Positions 1-4,901 of a DNA stretch of 7,111 nucleotides are shown piece by piece. The stretch comes from Nitrospiraceae bacterium. Its GTDB lineage: Bacteria > Nitrospirota > UBA9217. Under the pieces are notes generated by a model that made no database searches, was not told where the DNA came from, and was given only the letters and a program-made list of their open reading frames with translations. Each line of letters opens with the position of its first letter. Positions within the stretch are counted from its first letter, which is position 1. The stretch is taken from NCBI GenBank assembly GCA_003454665.1, contig DMKB01000126.1, forward strand, positions 1 to 7,111, read 5' to 3'. A program made the translations under genes and the position numbers.

Positions 1-1
1 C

Positions 2-118
2 AACAAAAAGGTGGCAGGGTCACTCTTTGCCCGCAAGATCTTTTCGGCAAAGGTGAAGAAGGGACTCAAGTTCTTCTTCAGCCTGCGGGGCAGGGCGTGT
101 GGGGAGGAGGGGCAGTAG
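2..118 (+). CDS. 3' end of an unidentified protein gene (partial)
   Basis: Reading from base 2, the frame is open for 38 codons and ends in TAG at 116-118. The visible tail is rich in Lys, Arg and Phe, with KIFSAKVKKGLKFFFSLRG near its middle and GEEGQ at the end. About 22 of the first 29 codons end in G or C, as expected for coding DNA here. Frame 1 is also open but lacks this bias, and frame 3 is closed. Repeat arrays begin seven bases after the stop, as they do after the DUF721 gene. The family cannot be named from so short a basic tail. The start lies outside the window. That this is a real gene end is an inference from frame and composition only. Confidence 0.4.
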   Translation, partial: NKKVAGSLFARKIFSAKVKKGLKFFFSLRGRACGEEGQ

Positions 119-124
119 AATTTT

Positions 125-229
125 AGGAGCCAGGAGCCAGGAGCCAGGAGCCAGTAAACAGGAGACAGGAGACAGGAGACAGGTACTCTACAGCTACACT
201 TCGCACTCCGCACTCCGAACTCGGCACTC
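125..229. repeat. Three consecutive heptamer tandem arrays
   Basis: Three period-7 arrays follow one another. AGGAGCC occurs four times at 125-152. AGGAGAC occurs three times at 160-180, followed by AGG. CGCACTC occurs as four units at 202-229, two exact and two with one change (CGAACTC, GGCACTC). The first two units differ at one base, so one probably gave rise to the other. The arrays fill the gap between the partial gene ending at 118 and the stop codon of the minus-strand hydrolase at 234-236. No hairpin with a T-run is present, so this is not a normal intrinsic terminator. Confidence 0.9.
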
Positions 230-233
230 ACTT

Positions 234-2405
234 CTACGTATTCAGGTTCCAGTCATAGTAGAGATACTCAATCGAGAACGCGCCCCGCCCTTTTTTGATA
301 AACTCCTTCCGGTCGTTGTCGGCGAGACGGTTTTCGATAAAATCAAGGACCCCTGCCTTCCCGCCGAAGTCCGATGCATACCACTTGAAGATCATCGAAA
401 TGAGGAGCTTGTTCTCTTCCGGGATCGCGATCACCTCAGAGCTGTTCACGAAGTTGACTGCCGCCGTCTCGAGCTCTTCATGAATGCCTTTTGGCGTGTA
501 GAAGAGAATGGGTGCGCAGGAGCGCGATCCGCAGACGAGGGCAAAATGCATTCGGGGTTCGAGCGTCGAGACCATGAACTTTCTTCTCGGATCGGCCGCT
601 CCGAACTGCTTCAGTGGTCTTCTGTGAGGGCGCGCGTCTTTCCGCAGGATGCCGTGTTCAATGTCGTCCGGTGAGAACTCGTATCCGCCGATCCGGTATT
701 TTATTTTCGAGAAGAATCCGATGACTTCTTTAACGGAGCTCTGTATCCCCAGGCTGATGATGCCGTCCACGACAATGCTGTTATACAGGTTGATCCAGAA
801 GGCGAGTTTCTCATCCTCCGTCCTCAGGAGGGCCAGGTCGAATGTCCTGAGGCTGTTCGTCAGTTTTTTGTATTCCTTGTATTCTCCCGACTTCCGTATT
901 CCCTCGTAGTCAACGGTCCCCCGGTCGGTATAAAAACGGGCCTTCATATCCTGTGTGGCCGAGAGTATGTTTTGTGAGAGTTTTTCCGGCGTCGCGGGAG
1001 ACCGTTCCTCTCCTTTGTTCAGGATGACGTTGTTCCTGAGCATGTTCCTGAGCCGCACCTTCAGGGGCTGTTCCCCCGTCAATGCATAATTCGTGTTTGC
1101 CGTGTCGATAAAAAGCGCGGCGGTCCAGGAGAACTGTGCGGCGCCGTACCCCCGGCCGTCAAAGGAGTCGTAATACTCATGAAACCCGAAGCGCAACGGC
1201 AGCCTGAGTATGTCTTTGGCGACGGAATCCGCTTTTCGGTGATAACCATATCTTCTCAGGCCTTTCATGAGCAGCCAGTTGATATTGATCCAGACCGGCC
1301 CCCGCCAGTAATTCTGCCGCTCGAACATATCTTTCTTCGTATCGTAGTTCGGTACGGTATAGCAGTCGCCCTGGTGGAGAGCACAGAAACTCTGTGAATT
1401 AAGGTAGGCATAGAGCGTTGCGGCCTGTTCCGTGGATGCTGCCCCGCAGAAGAGCGGCATGAAGCCCGTTGCCGTATTGATATCGATCAACTTATTCTCC
1501 CGCACGTTAAAATAATTGAACATGCCGCGCTGCGCGTCGTAGAGCTTCTCCCGTATGGCCTTCGCGGTCAATGCGTACCATGTTTCCGGTTCTTGTGCGG
1601 GCCGCTTCAGGATATCGGCGATTTTGATCAAGGCTTCATTCGAGGCGCAAAGAATCGCGTTGAAGAGCGGTCCGTAGACGAGAAAGGGACACTCCTCTTG
1701 TATCGCCTGTTCCTCGTACCGGTGTCGTCTGAACAAGTCAACGAGATAGACGAAGCGGTCGTAGTCTTTATTGCGCGGCCTCATGTCCGCCTGCACGCCG
1801 CTCACGAGGTCTTTTCTGGCATACGGCGGTATGTCTGCAGGGGTGATGGTGATGGACTGGAAGACGCTGTCCCACATGGGAGAATTATCCATCCCCGATT
1901 CCCAGGGGTGCCTGATAGCGGCGAGGCCAATGCCCTCGGGGTCCCGGTCGCGGTAGAAATAACGATGCATGGCAAGGAGTCGGGGATAGATCCACGCAAG
2001 AAAGGGCATGACCGCCTTTTTGTCTTTCGCATTTTCATAGACGGCAAGGACCGCAACGGCGTGAATGGGAGGCATGGTGATGCCCGACGTTACTACTCCC
2101 TCCGGGGCGTTCCTGGATTGATCGGCCTGCCAGAAGTCGGGCTCCGGAAAATAGGTCCCGAGCTTGTTGGTGTTAAAAACGATCTGCGGAAGCATCCCGT
2201 TCTTCCACTGTGCACGGAACAGGGACGAAAGCTCCTGGATCGCCCGCTCTGTGTTGTAGTGTGCATATCCAATGGCGATGAAACCGGAGTCCCAGTTCCA
2301 CTGGTGCGGATACAGGCCGTGGGCGGGAAGCGTATAGAAACCCGACCAGTTCCTGTTGAGGACGTTTTTTGCTCTTTTTATAGACTCGTTGATCGAATTC
2401 GCCAT
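234..2405 (-). CDS. GH63/MGH1-like glycoside hydrolase fused to a DUF547 domain
   Basis: This is a 723-residue cytoplasmic-looking protein with no signal peptide. Residues about 5-445 resemble the (alpha/alpha)6-barrel hydrolases of family GH63 that cleave glucosylglycerate or mannosylglycerate. Visible motifs are WNWDSGF (36-42), HPWESGMDNS (166-175), NYWRGPVWIN (365-374) and FGFHEYYDS (406-414). D173 and E410 are the likely catalytic acid and base. As I recall, their 237-residue spacing equals that of the mycobacterial glucosylglycerate hydrolase pair. Residues about 478-714 match DUF547, with FWINLYN (536-542), IEHGILR (582-588) and HFALVCGSRSCAP (620-632). A short linker of about 30 residues joins the two parts. 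The ATG at 2405 has a weak GGGA upstream; a GTG at 2423 would add six residues but has no Shine-Dalgarno sequence. A sigma70-like promoter lies at 2479-2508. The fold assignment is firm, the exact sugar substrate is inferred, and the role of DUF547 is unknown. Confidence 0.88.
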   Translation of the reverse strand: MANSINESIKRAKNVLNRNWSGFYTLPAHGLYPHQWNWDSGFIAIGYAHYNTERAIQELSSLFRAQWKNGMLPQIVFNTNKLGTYFPEPDFWQADQSRNAPEGVVTSGITMPPIHAVAVLAVYENAKDKKAVMPFLAWIYPRLLAMHRYFYRDRDPEGIGLAAIRHPWESGMDNSPMWDSVFQSITITPADIPPYARKDLVSGVQADMRPRNKDYDRFVYLVDLFRRHRYEEQAIQEECPFLVYGPLFNAILCASNEALIKIADILKRPAQEPETWYALTAKAIREKLYDAQRGMFNYFNVRENKLIDINTATGFMPLFCGAASTEQAATLYAYLNSQSFCALHQGDCYTVPNYDTKKDMFERQNYWRGPVWININWLLMKGLRRYGYHRKADSVAKDILRLPLRFGFHEYYDSFDGRGYGAAQFSWTAALFIDTANTNYALTGEQPLKVRLRNMLRNNVILNKGEERSPATPEKLSQNILSATQDMKARFYTDRGTVDYEGIRKSGEYKEYKKLTNSLRTFDLALLRTEDEKLAFWINLYNSIVVDGIISLGIQSSVKEVIGFFSKIKYRIGGYEFSPDDIEHGILRKDARPHRRPLKQFGAADPRRKFMVSTLEPRMHFALVCGSRSCAPILFYTPKGIHEELETAAVNFVNSSEVIAIPEENKLLISMIFKWYASDFGGKAGVLDFIENRLADNDRKEFIKKGRGAFSIEYLYYDWNLNT

Positions 2406-2478
2406 AGGCGTTTCCCGTGGCACGGGAGAAAAGAAATTCTCTTAAACGCAGATGCCTTGGGCACTGAACATCCAGGGG

Positions 2479-2508
2479 ATTATACCGTACCGGGGCTGTA
2501 TTTCTCAA
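2479..2508 (-). promoter_or_regulatory. Sigma70-type promoter of the hydrolase-DUF547 gene
   Basis: On the minus strand, TTGAGA (2508-2503, five of six to the -35 consensus) is followed after 18 bases by a perfect TATAAT (2484-2479). Transcription would start near 2472, giving a leader of about 65 bases before the ATG at 2405. The site lies in the divergent gap shared with the DUF721 gene, so the two genes may influence each other. No operator palindrome is evident. Confidence 0.6.
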
Positions 2509-2562
2509 ATGAATTGTGCTATGGTACTGGTGCTGTCTTCCGCAGGGGCAGAGTGAATACCC

Positions 2563-3030
2563 ATGGCCAGAAAGATAGAAAAAATATCAATTCCTCTCGG
2601 CACCGTGCTTTCAAAACGGGGTCTGGGCGGCCGTCTCAAGGAGTACCGCATCTTCGGCCAGTGGGAGAAGATCGTCGGTACGGTCATCGCCCTGCACGCC
2701 CAGCCCCTGTCTGTCCGGGGCAAGACGTTGTCCGTTGTCGTGGACAGTTCCGCCTGGATGCAGCAGCTCACCATGCTCAAGCCGGAGATTATCCGAAAAG
2801 TAGCAAGGGGCCTGGGGCATGCCGCCATTGAACGCATCACGCTGAAGATCGGGCCTGTTGACGTGTCCTCCGCACGTGCGCCGGAGCGGACTCCACCGGC
2901 TACGCTGGGCGCGGAAGAGAGCAGGAAGATCGAGGACTATGTCAAAAATGTACAAGACAGCGAGGCCCGGGAAGTGATCAAGAGGGTGATCGAGAAGGAT
3001 ATGGTGATGAGGAAGAAGAAAAAACGGTGA
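2563..3030 (+). CDS. dciA: DUF721 / DciA-like replicative helicase loader
   Basis: This 155-residue protein matches the DUF721 family. Its best-studied member, DciA, binds DnaB and helps load the replicative helicase onto DNA in bacteria without DnaC or DnaI. Residues about 10-96 carry the family pattern: WEKIVG (34-39), a small residue run ending LHAQPLSVRGKTLSVVV (44-60), then SSAWMQQL (62-69) and a following helix. This part is expected to form the KH-like domain. Residues 100-118 are a Pro/Ala-rich linker. Residues 118-155 form a charged helix ending in KKKKR, which could touch DNA or the helicase. The start at 2563 has only a distant AGGGG at 2543-2547. The gene stands alone and is divergent from the hydrolase. 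The family is clear; the helicase-loader role is inferred from the family. Confidence 0.85.
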   Translation: MARKIEKISIPLGTVLSKRGLGGRLKEYRIFGQWEKIVGTVIALHAQPLSVRGKTLSVVVDSSAWMQQLTMLKPEIIRKVARGLGHAAIERITLKIGPVDVSSARAPERTPPATLGAEESRKIEDYVKNVQDSEAREVIKRVIEKDMVMRKKKKR

Positions 3031-3049
3031 TAAGGTGAAGTAACCTTTT

Positions 3050-3140
3050 CCTGATGCCTGATGCCTGATGCCTGCTTTCTATCTCCTGTCTTTTATCTGT
3101 AGTCTATCGTCTGTCATCTGTTGTCTTATGTCTGTACTCT
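3050..3140. repeat. Degenerate heptamer array between convergent genes
   Basis: CCTGATG occurs three times exactly at 3050-3070, plus CCTG. After one irregular unit, nine further heptamers run from 3078 to 3140, nearly all ending in RTCT: TCTATCT, CCTGTCT, TTTATCT, GTAGTCT, ATCGTCT, GTCATCT, GTTGTCT, TATGTCT and GTACTCT. The phase is strict although the first three bases vary. On the minus strand the units read AGAYNNN, and CCTGTCT (3085-3091) is AGACAGG. That is a rotation of the unit repeated at 160-180. The array fills the gap after the DUF721 stop (3030) and covers the methyltransferase stop (3126-3128). Confidence 0.85.
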
Positions 3141-3881
3141 CTTCTCCCCGTATATCTCTTGCATCTCTCTCGTATATCCCCCACCCCTTTCGTGCACGAT
3201 CAGCGGAGGCAGCACCGCGACGCCGGTTCCGCCAGACTTGACAGCCTCGATCAGGACCAGGGAAGCGGGTTTACCCTGGTAGGAGTGCACGAACCGCACG
3301 CGCTTGGGTTCCAGTTTCCCGGTGCGCAGGGATGCCGTGAGTTCCGCGCTTCGGGCCGCGGGAAAAACGAGGCAATAACGGCCTCGGTTCTTGAGGAACA
3401 TCCGCAGATCGAGCCATGCATCCACAGGACCCAGCCGGTCTTCCCGGGCGGTCCTTCGTGCGGCAAGAGGACTGCTTTTTCCAGCGCCCGGTCTTGCGTA
3501 CGGCGGATTGGCGATGATCACGTCAAAGGTATTGGCAGGAAGGACTTTTTTCAGTGCTGCTATGTCTGATTCGATCAATTGTATGCGGTCATCGAGGGCG
3601 TTGTTCGAGATATTCTCCCGGGCTATGCCGGCGATTGCCGGCTGCAGTTCCACGGCGGTAATGTGGGCATGCGGGAATTTGTTCGCAAGAAGGAGGGAAA
3701 TGATCCCGCTGCCCGCGCCGGGTTCGAGAACCCGGTCGCGCGATTTCAGCATGCAGAAATCGGCGAGGAGGATGCTGTCGAGGGTGAAGCGGTGGCCCGA
3801 TTTCGGCTGAGTGACATAGACCACCCCGGCGCCTCGCAGAGAAATACTATCATGAGTTAGCGATGGCACTTTATTAAACAC
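3126..3881 (-). CDS. TrmN6/YfiC-like N6-adenine methyltransferase
   Basis: This 251-residue protein belongs to the COG4123 group, typified by E. coli TrmN6 (YfiC), which methylates adenine 37 of tRNA-Val using S-adenosylmethionine. Residues 23-42 hold the characteristic lead-in with QPKSGHRFTLDSILLADF. VLEPGAGSGI (51-60) is the SAM-binding motif I, E79 is the likely ribose-binding acidic residue, and NPPY (125-128) is the amino-methyltransferase catalytic motif. The C-terminal part has SYQGKPASLVLIEAVKSGG (200-218) and LPPLIVHE (224-231), as in this family. The GTG start at 3881 is supported by GGAGG six bases upstream (3892-3888). The last codons and the stop lie inside the heptamer array, so the extreme C-terminus (KRVQT) is probably not conserved. 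The methyltransferase call is firm. The tRNA-Val target is inferred; another RNA or a protein substrate is possible. Confidence 0.88.
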   Translation of the reverse strand: MFNKVPSLTHDSISLRGAGVVYVTQPKSGHRFTLDSILLADFCMLKSRDRVLEPGAGSGIISLLLANKFPHAHITAVELQPAIAGIARENISNNALDDRIQLIESDIAALKKVLPANTFDVIIANPPYARPGAGKSSPLAARRTAREDRLGPVDAWLDLRMFLKNRGRYCLVFPAARSAELTASLRTGKLEPKRVRFVHSYQGKPASLVLIEAVKSGGTGVAVLPPLIVHERGGGYTREMQEIYGEKRVQT

Positions 3882-3885
3882 GGAC

Positions 3886-3892
3886 TTCCTCC
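3886..3892 (-). promoter_or_regulatory. Ribosome binding site of the methyltransferase gene
   Basis: The minus strand reads GGAGGAA here, leaving six bases between GGAGG and the GTG at 3881. This strong site decides the GTG start, as no ATG lies nearby in frame. Its upstream edge touches an ATCTGCG-family repeat at 3893-3911. Confidence 0.75.
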
Positions 3893-3911
3893 GACGCAGA
3901 TTTTCGCTGAT
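3893..3911 (-). repeat. Diverged ATCTGCG-family repeat, inverted copy
   Basis: On the minus strand this reads ATCAGCGAAAATCTGCGTC. It matches 15 of 19 bases of the repeat at 4013-4031, in the opposite orientation. It adjoins the Shine-Dalgarno of the methyltransferase gene and would lie in its leader RNA. Confidence 0.55.
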
Positions 3912-4002
3912 GGCAAAAAGGAGACGTCCTTAGGCGGCGTAGAGAAATAAAATTTTTTACTATATAATGATTTTTAACAAAAAAGGGGACGATGTTTTAT
4001 CA

Positions 4003-4034
4003 ATCTGCGTTTATCTGCGTGAATCTGCGGCCAA
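4003..4034 (+). repeat. ATCTGCG repeat: three 10-base units
   Basis: Three decamers stand in tandem: ATCTGCGTTT (4003-4012), ATCTGCGTGA (4013-4022) and ATCTGCGGCC (4023-4032), followed by AA. The last 22 bases (4013-4034) recur exactly at 4201-4222. ATCTGCGGC (4023-4031) can also pair with GCCGCAGAT at 4069-4077, making a nine-base inverted repeat with a 37-base AT-rich loop. An 11-base match to ATCTGCGTTTA occurs inverted at 2443-2453 in the hydrolase leader. This looks like a small dispersed repeat family rather than a coding element. Confidence 0.85.
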
Positions 4035-4068
4035 TTGCTTTTTTTCATAAATAATTAAAGATATTTTA

Positions 4069-4077
4069 GCCGCAGAT
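4069..4077 (-). repeat. Short inverted ATCTGCGGC copy
   Basis: GCCGCAGAT on the + strand is the exact reverse complement of 4023-4031. With that copy it could form a nine-base-pair stem around an AT-rich loop. Alone it is too short to be certain; its position beside full copies makes it a likely remnant. Confidence 0.4.
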
Positions 4078-4178
4078 AACGGCGGAAAAACCGGATAAAA
4101 AAACCTGAAATATTAAGTCCTCGTTAAGTGCACTTTGAAGTTTTCCCATGCACTCGCATGATCCGCGTCGCTTAGTAG

Positions 4179-4194
4179 TCCCGCCGTGGCGGGA
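4179..4194. other. Perfect GC-rich stem-loop TCCCGCC-GT-GGCGGGA
   Basis: Seven-base arms (4179-4185 and 4188-4194) are perfectly complementary around GT, or six-base arms around a four-base loop. It lies 63 bases past the thioesterase stop on that gene's strand, next to the second ATCTGCG copy. No T-run follows on either strand, so an intrinsic terminator is unlikely. It could protect an RNA 3' end or be part of the repeat element. Confidence 0.6.
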
Positions 4195-4200
4195 TTGGTC

Positions 4201-4222
4201 ATCTGCGTGAATCTGCGGCCAA
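4201..4222 (+). repeat. Second exact copy of the 22-base ATCTGCG repeat
   Basis: These 22 bases are identical to 4013-4034, in the same orientation, 188 bases downstream. They consist of ATCTGCGTGA plus ATCTGCGGCC plus AA. The flanking bases differ, so the identity stops at the element edges. Confidence 0.85.
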
Positions 4223-4256
4223 ATTATTTTCTTTCGCGTCCGTTCGTGGCGATGAG

Positions 4257-4649
4257 CTATTTCACCTTCTCTGCGAATTCCCGGGGCATTCTCTTCGGTC
4301 TGCCCGACGCATCAGTGCACACAAGCTTTATTTTCCCCTCCACGACGGTCCTGCCTGACATTTTTTCTTTAATCCGGTGTTCGAACATCATGATGGCCCG
4401 TGAGCATTCCGCGATCCCGGTTTCGAGGACCAGGGTGTCCCCGTATCGCGCTGGAGCGCGATAGTCTATCTCCGCACGGGCGACCATGAAGAGCGTGCCT
4501 TCGTCCATGAGCTTCTTGACGGAATAACCGTAGTCAGCAAGATATTCAGTCCTTCCCCGCTCCATGTATCGCAGGTAGTTGGCGTAGTACACCACCCCGC
4601 CGCAATCAGTATCTTCGTAGTAGAGCTTTATTTCCATGGTATGGTTCAT
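4257..4649 (-). CDS. ybgC: YbgC-type acyl-CoA thioesterase (4HBT hotdog fold)
   Basis: This 130-residue hotdog-fold protein is of usual length for the YbgC/4HBT family, which hydrolyses acyl-CoA or acyl-ACP thioesters in the cytoplasm. In many Gram-negatives ybgC sits beside tolQRA; no tol gene is present here. The signature YYEDTDCGGVVYYANYLRYM spans residues 10-29, and D15 aligns with the catalytic Asp of E. coli YbgC (D18). RGRTEYL (31-37) and the strand pattern DYRAPARYGDTLVLE (62-76) are also typical. The VYH seen in E. coli YbgC is VYY here (Y22), so a second polar active-site residue differs. The ATG at 4649 has AAAGGAG seven bases upstream. An in-frame ATG at 4730 would add 27 residues but has no ribosome site. 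The substrate is not predictable. Confidence 0.85.
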   Translation of the reverse strand: MNHTMEIKLYYEDTDCGGVVYYANYLRYMERGRTEYLADYGYSVKKLMDEGTLFMVARAEIDYRAPARYGDTLVLETGIAECSRAIMMFEHRIKEKMSGRTVVEGKIKLVCTDASGRPKRMPREFAEKVK

Positions 4650-4656
4650 GGTGAAA

Positions 4657-4663
4657 CTCCTTT
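4657..4663 (-). promoter_or_regulatory. Ribosome binding site of the thioesterase gene
   Basis: The minus strand reads AAAGGAG, seven bases before the ATG at 4649. This fixes the start there and rules against the longer frame from 4730. Confidence 0.75.
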
Positions 4664-4742
4664 CGGATATACGCTTCCTCGCACATCTTTTCTTTGCGTA
4701 CTCCGCGAGCATTGCGAGAAACATCCTCATTTTCTGAATCGC

Positions 4743-4771
4743 AGTTTAAGATATTTTCTGCTCTTTGTCGA
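4743..4771 (-). promoter_or_regulatory. Possible promoter of the thioesterase gene
   Basis: On the minus strand TCGACA (4771-4766, five of six to the -35 consensus) is followed after 17 bases by TAAACT (4748-4743, four of six to the -10 consensus). It would start a transcript about 85 bases before the ATG at 4649. The spacing is ideal but the -10 is weak. Confidence 0.4.
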
Positions 4772-4815
4772 GGAAAAGGTGCAGCCACCGTGCAAAGATA
4801 TCGTCGGCCGCTCGG

Positions 4816-4846
4816 TTGTAATTTTTCTTTCTTCGCCTCGTATTAT
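4816..4846 (+). promoter_or_regulatory. Possible promoter of the DUF2238 gene
   Basis: TTGTAA (4816-4821) and TATTAT (4841-4846, five of six to the -10 consensus) are 19 bases apart, which is long. A second -10 with an extended TG, TGCTATGCT at 4848-4856, follows. Either would give a leader of about 40-50 bases before the ATG at 4902. Confidence 0.35.
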
Positions 4847-4892
4847 ATGCTATGCTCCTGGTCACGCTGGGTCAGGGCCTGCTCACCATGCC

Positions 4893-4899
4893 GGAGGTG
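4893..4899 (+). promoter_or_regulatory. Ribosome binding site of the DUF2238 gene
   Basis: GGAGGTG lies just before the ATG at 4902, leaving four bases after GGAGG. This picks 4902 over the in-frame upstream ATG at 4641, which would run through the divergent promoter region. Confidence 0.75.
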
Positions 4900-4901
4900 C
4901 T

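Larger units (their letters stand above)
3882..4256. other. 375-base gene-free spacer with repeats and stem-loops
   Basis: No gene is supported between the methyltransferase and the thioesterase, both on the minus strand. The spacer is AT-rich in its first half (around 3945-3985) and holds several copies of an ATCTGCG-based repeat, listed separately. Smaller signals are a 10-base perfect palindrome AAGTGCACTT (4126-4135) and a CATGC/GCATG hairpin with a four-base loop (4147-4160). No typical hairpin-plus-T-run terminator follows the thioesterase stop, and no clear promoter for the methyltransferase was found. The two genes may therefore share a transcript or use an unrecognised promoter. Confidence 0.7.

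Noticed and set aside
125..229. CRISPR array
   Set aside because: The units are seven bases in direct tandem with no spacers, and no cas gene is present.
99..674. + strand frame across the heptamer arrays and the DUF547 coding region
   Set aside because: It runs through tandem repeats and then antisense to DUF547. The repeated Gly-Ala-Arg-Ser-type residues come from the heptamers.
2457..2486. + strand promoter TTGGGC / TATACC for the DUF721 gene
   Set aside because: It has only three of six and four of six matches with an 18-base spacer, and it overlaps the much better minus-strand promoter.
1593..2831. Long + strand frame of 412 codons opposite the hydrolase gene
   Set aside because: It overlaps two confidently identified genes, and its product shows no recognisable family pattern. 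It is a shadow of GC-biased codons on the other strand.
3032..3047. AAGGT/ACCTT hairpin followed by TT after the DUF721 gene
   Set aside because: The stem has only five pairs and few GC pairs, and the T-run is short. It is too weak to call a terminator.
3963..3968. TATAAT in the AT-rich spacer
   Set aside because: No -35 match lies at a suitable distance on the + strand, and no + strand gene follows. On the minus strand the sequence does not give a good promoter for the methyltransferase.
3992..4054. 20-residue small frame starting after AGGGGAC
   Set aside because: It is built from the ATCTGCG repeat and an AT-rich run, and the second repeat copy gives the same residues by chance. There is no sign of coding selection.
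4650..4730. N-terminal extension of the thioesterase from the ATG at 4730
   Set aside because: No ribosome site precedes 4730, while AAAGGAG precedes 4649. The family signature begins shortly after 4649, and the extension overlaps the likely leader.
4641..4901. N-terminal extension of the DUF2238 protein from the ATG at 4641
   Set aside because: It would cross the divergent gap and overlap the thioesterase start. GGAGGTG at 4893-4899 supports 4902.
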